Assembly (NCBI GenBank): GCA_900768725.1
Contig: CAAGDU010000091.1
Location: 1 to 6,035, forward strand
Origin: Bacteroidales bacterium
Lineage (GTDB): Bacteria; Bacteroidota; Bacteroidia; Bacteroidales; Paludibacteraceae
DNA: 6,035 bases
Direction of reading: 5' to 3'
The position numbers and the translations under genes were made by a program. Below, piece by piece: positions 5,100 to 6,035 of this stretch (position 1 is its first letter; every line of letters starts with the position of its first letter). Under the pieces are notes generated by a model that was given only the letters and a program-made list of their open reading frames with translations, did no database searches and was not told where the DNA came from.

Positions 5100-5969
5100 C
5101 TATCGTATCTGCTTGCGGTAGGCTTGTGCGCTCATACCCGTGTGCAGACGGAAATACTTGCAGAAACTGCTTGCCGTGGAGAAATCCATATCTATCGCAA
5201 TCTCTTTTATCGAGTCGTTGGTGTTCGTCAGCCGCCGCTTAATCTCGCGAATGGCTATCTCGTTGATGAAATCAGACGGCGTACGCTTCGCCACCACGTT
5301 GCAGATATAGGTCAGATACTTGGCAGAAATCGCCATCTTGTCAGCATACCACGACACGGAGCGCCGGCAAGCATGGTTCTCTTGCAGCAGACTCATGAAG
5401 TCGCCGAAGAGTTGCATCGTGTGGTTGCTTGCGTCCGTGCCCGTCGGTCGCATGCTCACCGCAGGCTCGCTTTGCATAGCCTCGTCCACCCACGAAATCA
5501 TCTCGTAGATAAGCGCCTGCGCCAGCACGTTGTGAATACGCTTCTGATACACATTCGTCTCCTTCGCATACAGCCCGAACAACTGCCCGTAAGCGTAGCA
5601 AACCTCTGCTCGCTTGCCTGTCAGCGAAACTATCGGATGGCTCTTCAGGTAAAGCAACTTGTCAAACCAATGCGGCTCCAAACTGAGACAAGAATAAACA
5701 ATGTCCTTCAGCGACTCGGAGGTGAAAGTAAGTATATAGCATTGGAAATCAGGCGTATGCATATAGTGTCCCAACAAGAAATCCGGCATACAGAACAGCA
5801 AGTCGTTTGTCTTCATGTCGTAACTCATCTGGTTTATCTCAATACGCAACTGACCAGCTCGGCAAACCAATAAAATCATAGAATCCGTGGGCACTTGCTG
5901 ATTGTTGACCAAGAGGTCTAAGTTGTCAGAGACGATAATGTCCTTTGACGAGAAAGTTTGTGTTGTCAT
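5100..5969 (-). CDS. AraC-family transcriptional regulator
   Basis: The product is 289 residues from the ATG at 5969, a normal length for the family. The C-terminal third carries the two helix-turn-helix motifs. The first spans about 206-227 (VSWYADKMAISAKYLTYICN); the second is about 252-286, with SIKEIAIDMDFSTASSFCKY, a phenylalanine-rich turn, and the closing RLHTGMSAQAYRKQ. The N-terminal 150 residues are probably a cupin-like sensing domain, suggested by short alternating strands (MILLVCRAGQLRIEI) and no known enzyme motif. The ligand and target genes are unknown. A GTG at 5975 would extend the protein by two residues (MN); the ATG is preferred. The gene is complete, on the same strand as gyrA, but separated from it by a terminator-like hairpin and a new promoter. 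It is therefore probably not part of the gyrA operon, and its neighbour does not reveal its regulon. Confidence 0.93.
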   Translation of the reverse strand: MTTQTFSSKDIIVSDNLDLLVNNQQVPTDSMILLVCRAGQLRIEINQMSYDMKTNDLLFCMPDFLLGHYMHTPDFQCYILTFTSESLKDIVYSCLSLEPHWFDKLLYLKSHPIVSLTGKRAEVCYAYGQLFGLYAKETNVYQKRIHNVLAQALIYEMISWVDEAMQSEPAVSMRPTGTDASNHTMQLFGDFMSLLQENHACRRSVSWYADKMAISAKYLTYICNVVAKRTPSDFINEIAIREIKRRLTNTNDSIKEIAIDMDFSTASSFCKYFRLHTGMSAQAYRKQIR

Positions 5970-6035
5970 ATTCACGAAAAGGTAAAGTTATTTTATCCAT
6001 TTTCTTGCAAAAAATGTTCCAAAGCAGAAAAGACG
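5970..6035. other. Upstream region of the araC-family gene, incomplete
   Basis: These 66 bases are AT-rich. AAAAGGTA (5977-5984) is a one-mismatch minus-strand -7 box (TACCTTTT), and CAAA (6008-6011) could be -33, but the spacer is 23 bases, longer than usual. Used as such, it would give an almost leaderless mRNA. The true promoter may lie beyond the window. Confidence 0.25.

Noticed and set aside
5082..5873. A 263-codon open frame on the plus strand
   Set aside because: It is antisense to the araC-family gene, whose helix-turn-helix motifs are unmistakable on the minus strand.
5977..6011. Promoter of the araC-family gene (TACCTTTT with TTTG)
   Set aside because: The 23-base spacer and nearly leaderless product make it doubtful, and the upstream region is cut by the window. 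It is kept only as a note.

Overview
The window comes from the chromosome of a member of the Bacteroidota, most likely Bacteroidales. The evidence is a GyrA of the Bacteroidales type, an AraC regulator with the usual C-terminal half, an exported protein whose signal peptide ends in ...CFAQ, starts without strong Shine-Dalgarno sequences, and a textbook Bacteroides-type promoter (TTTG, 20 bases, TACCTTTG). The genus cannot be fixed from sequence alone. Every convincing gene lies on the minus strand.

Layout, left to right. Positions 1-181 hold a repeat cluster: two perfect 69-bp tandem copies, each with two GAA-loop hairpins, then a conserved tail. Positions 182-318 are AT-rich with no gene. 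Then, transcribed right to left, come ruvX (319-735), a gene for an exported TPR protein (735-1979) and gyrA (2019-4577). The order of transcription is gyrA, TPR gene, ruvX; the gaps are 39 bases and a 1-base stop/start overlap (TAATG), so this looks like one operon. Positions 4578-5099 are intergenic and rich in structure. They contain a perfect 19-bp inverted repeat near gyrA, a roughly 200-bp repeat element (4677-4877) with imperfect 19-bp terminal inverted repeats, a consensus minus-strand promoter (4906-4937), and a probable terminator (5069-5092) for the next gene. A complete AraC-family regulator gene occupies 5100-5969, with 66 bases upstream of it in the window.

The genes are housekeeping: supercoiling (GyrA), a YqgF/RuvX-family nuclease (RNA processing or Holliday-junction role), an envelope TPR protein of unknown role, and a transcription regulator of unknown target. 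The most unusual content is non-coding. A REP/MITE-like family has one apparently complete copy and one partial copy, one at each end of the operon and both in the same orientation. The complete copy lies between the predicted gyrA promoter and the gyrA start codon. The gyrA mRNA should therefore carry a highly structured leader of about 320 bases. No transposase, CRISPR array, tRNA or rRNA was seen.
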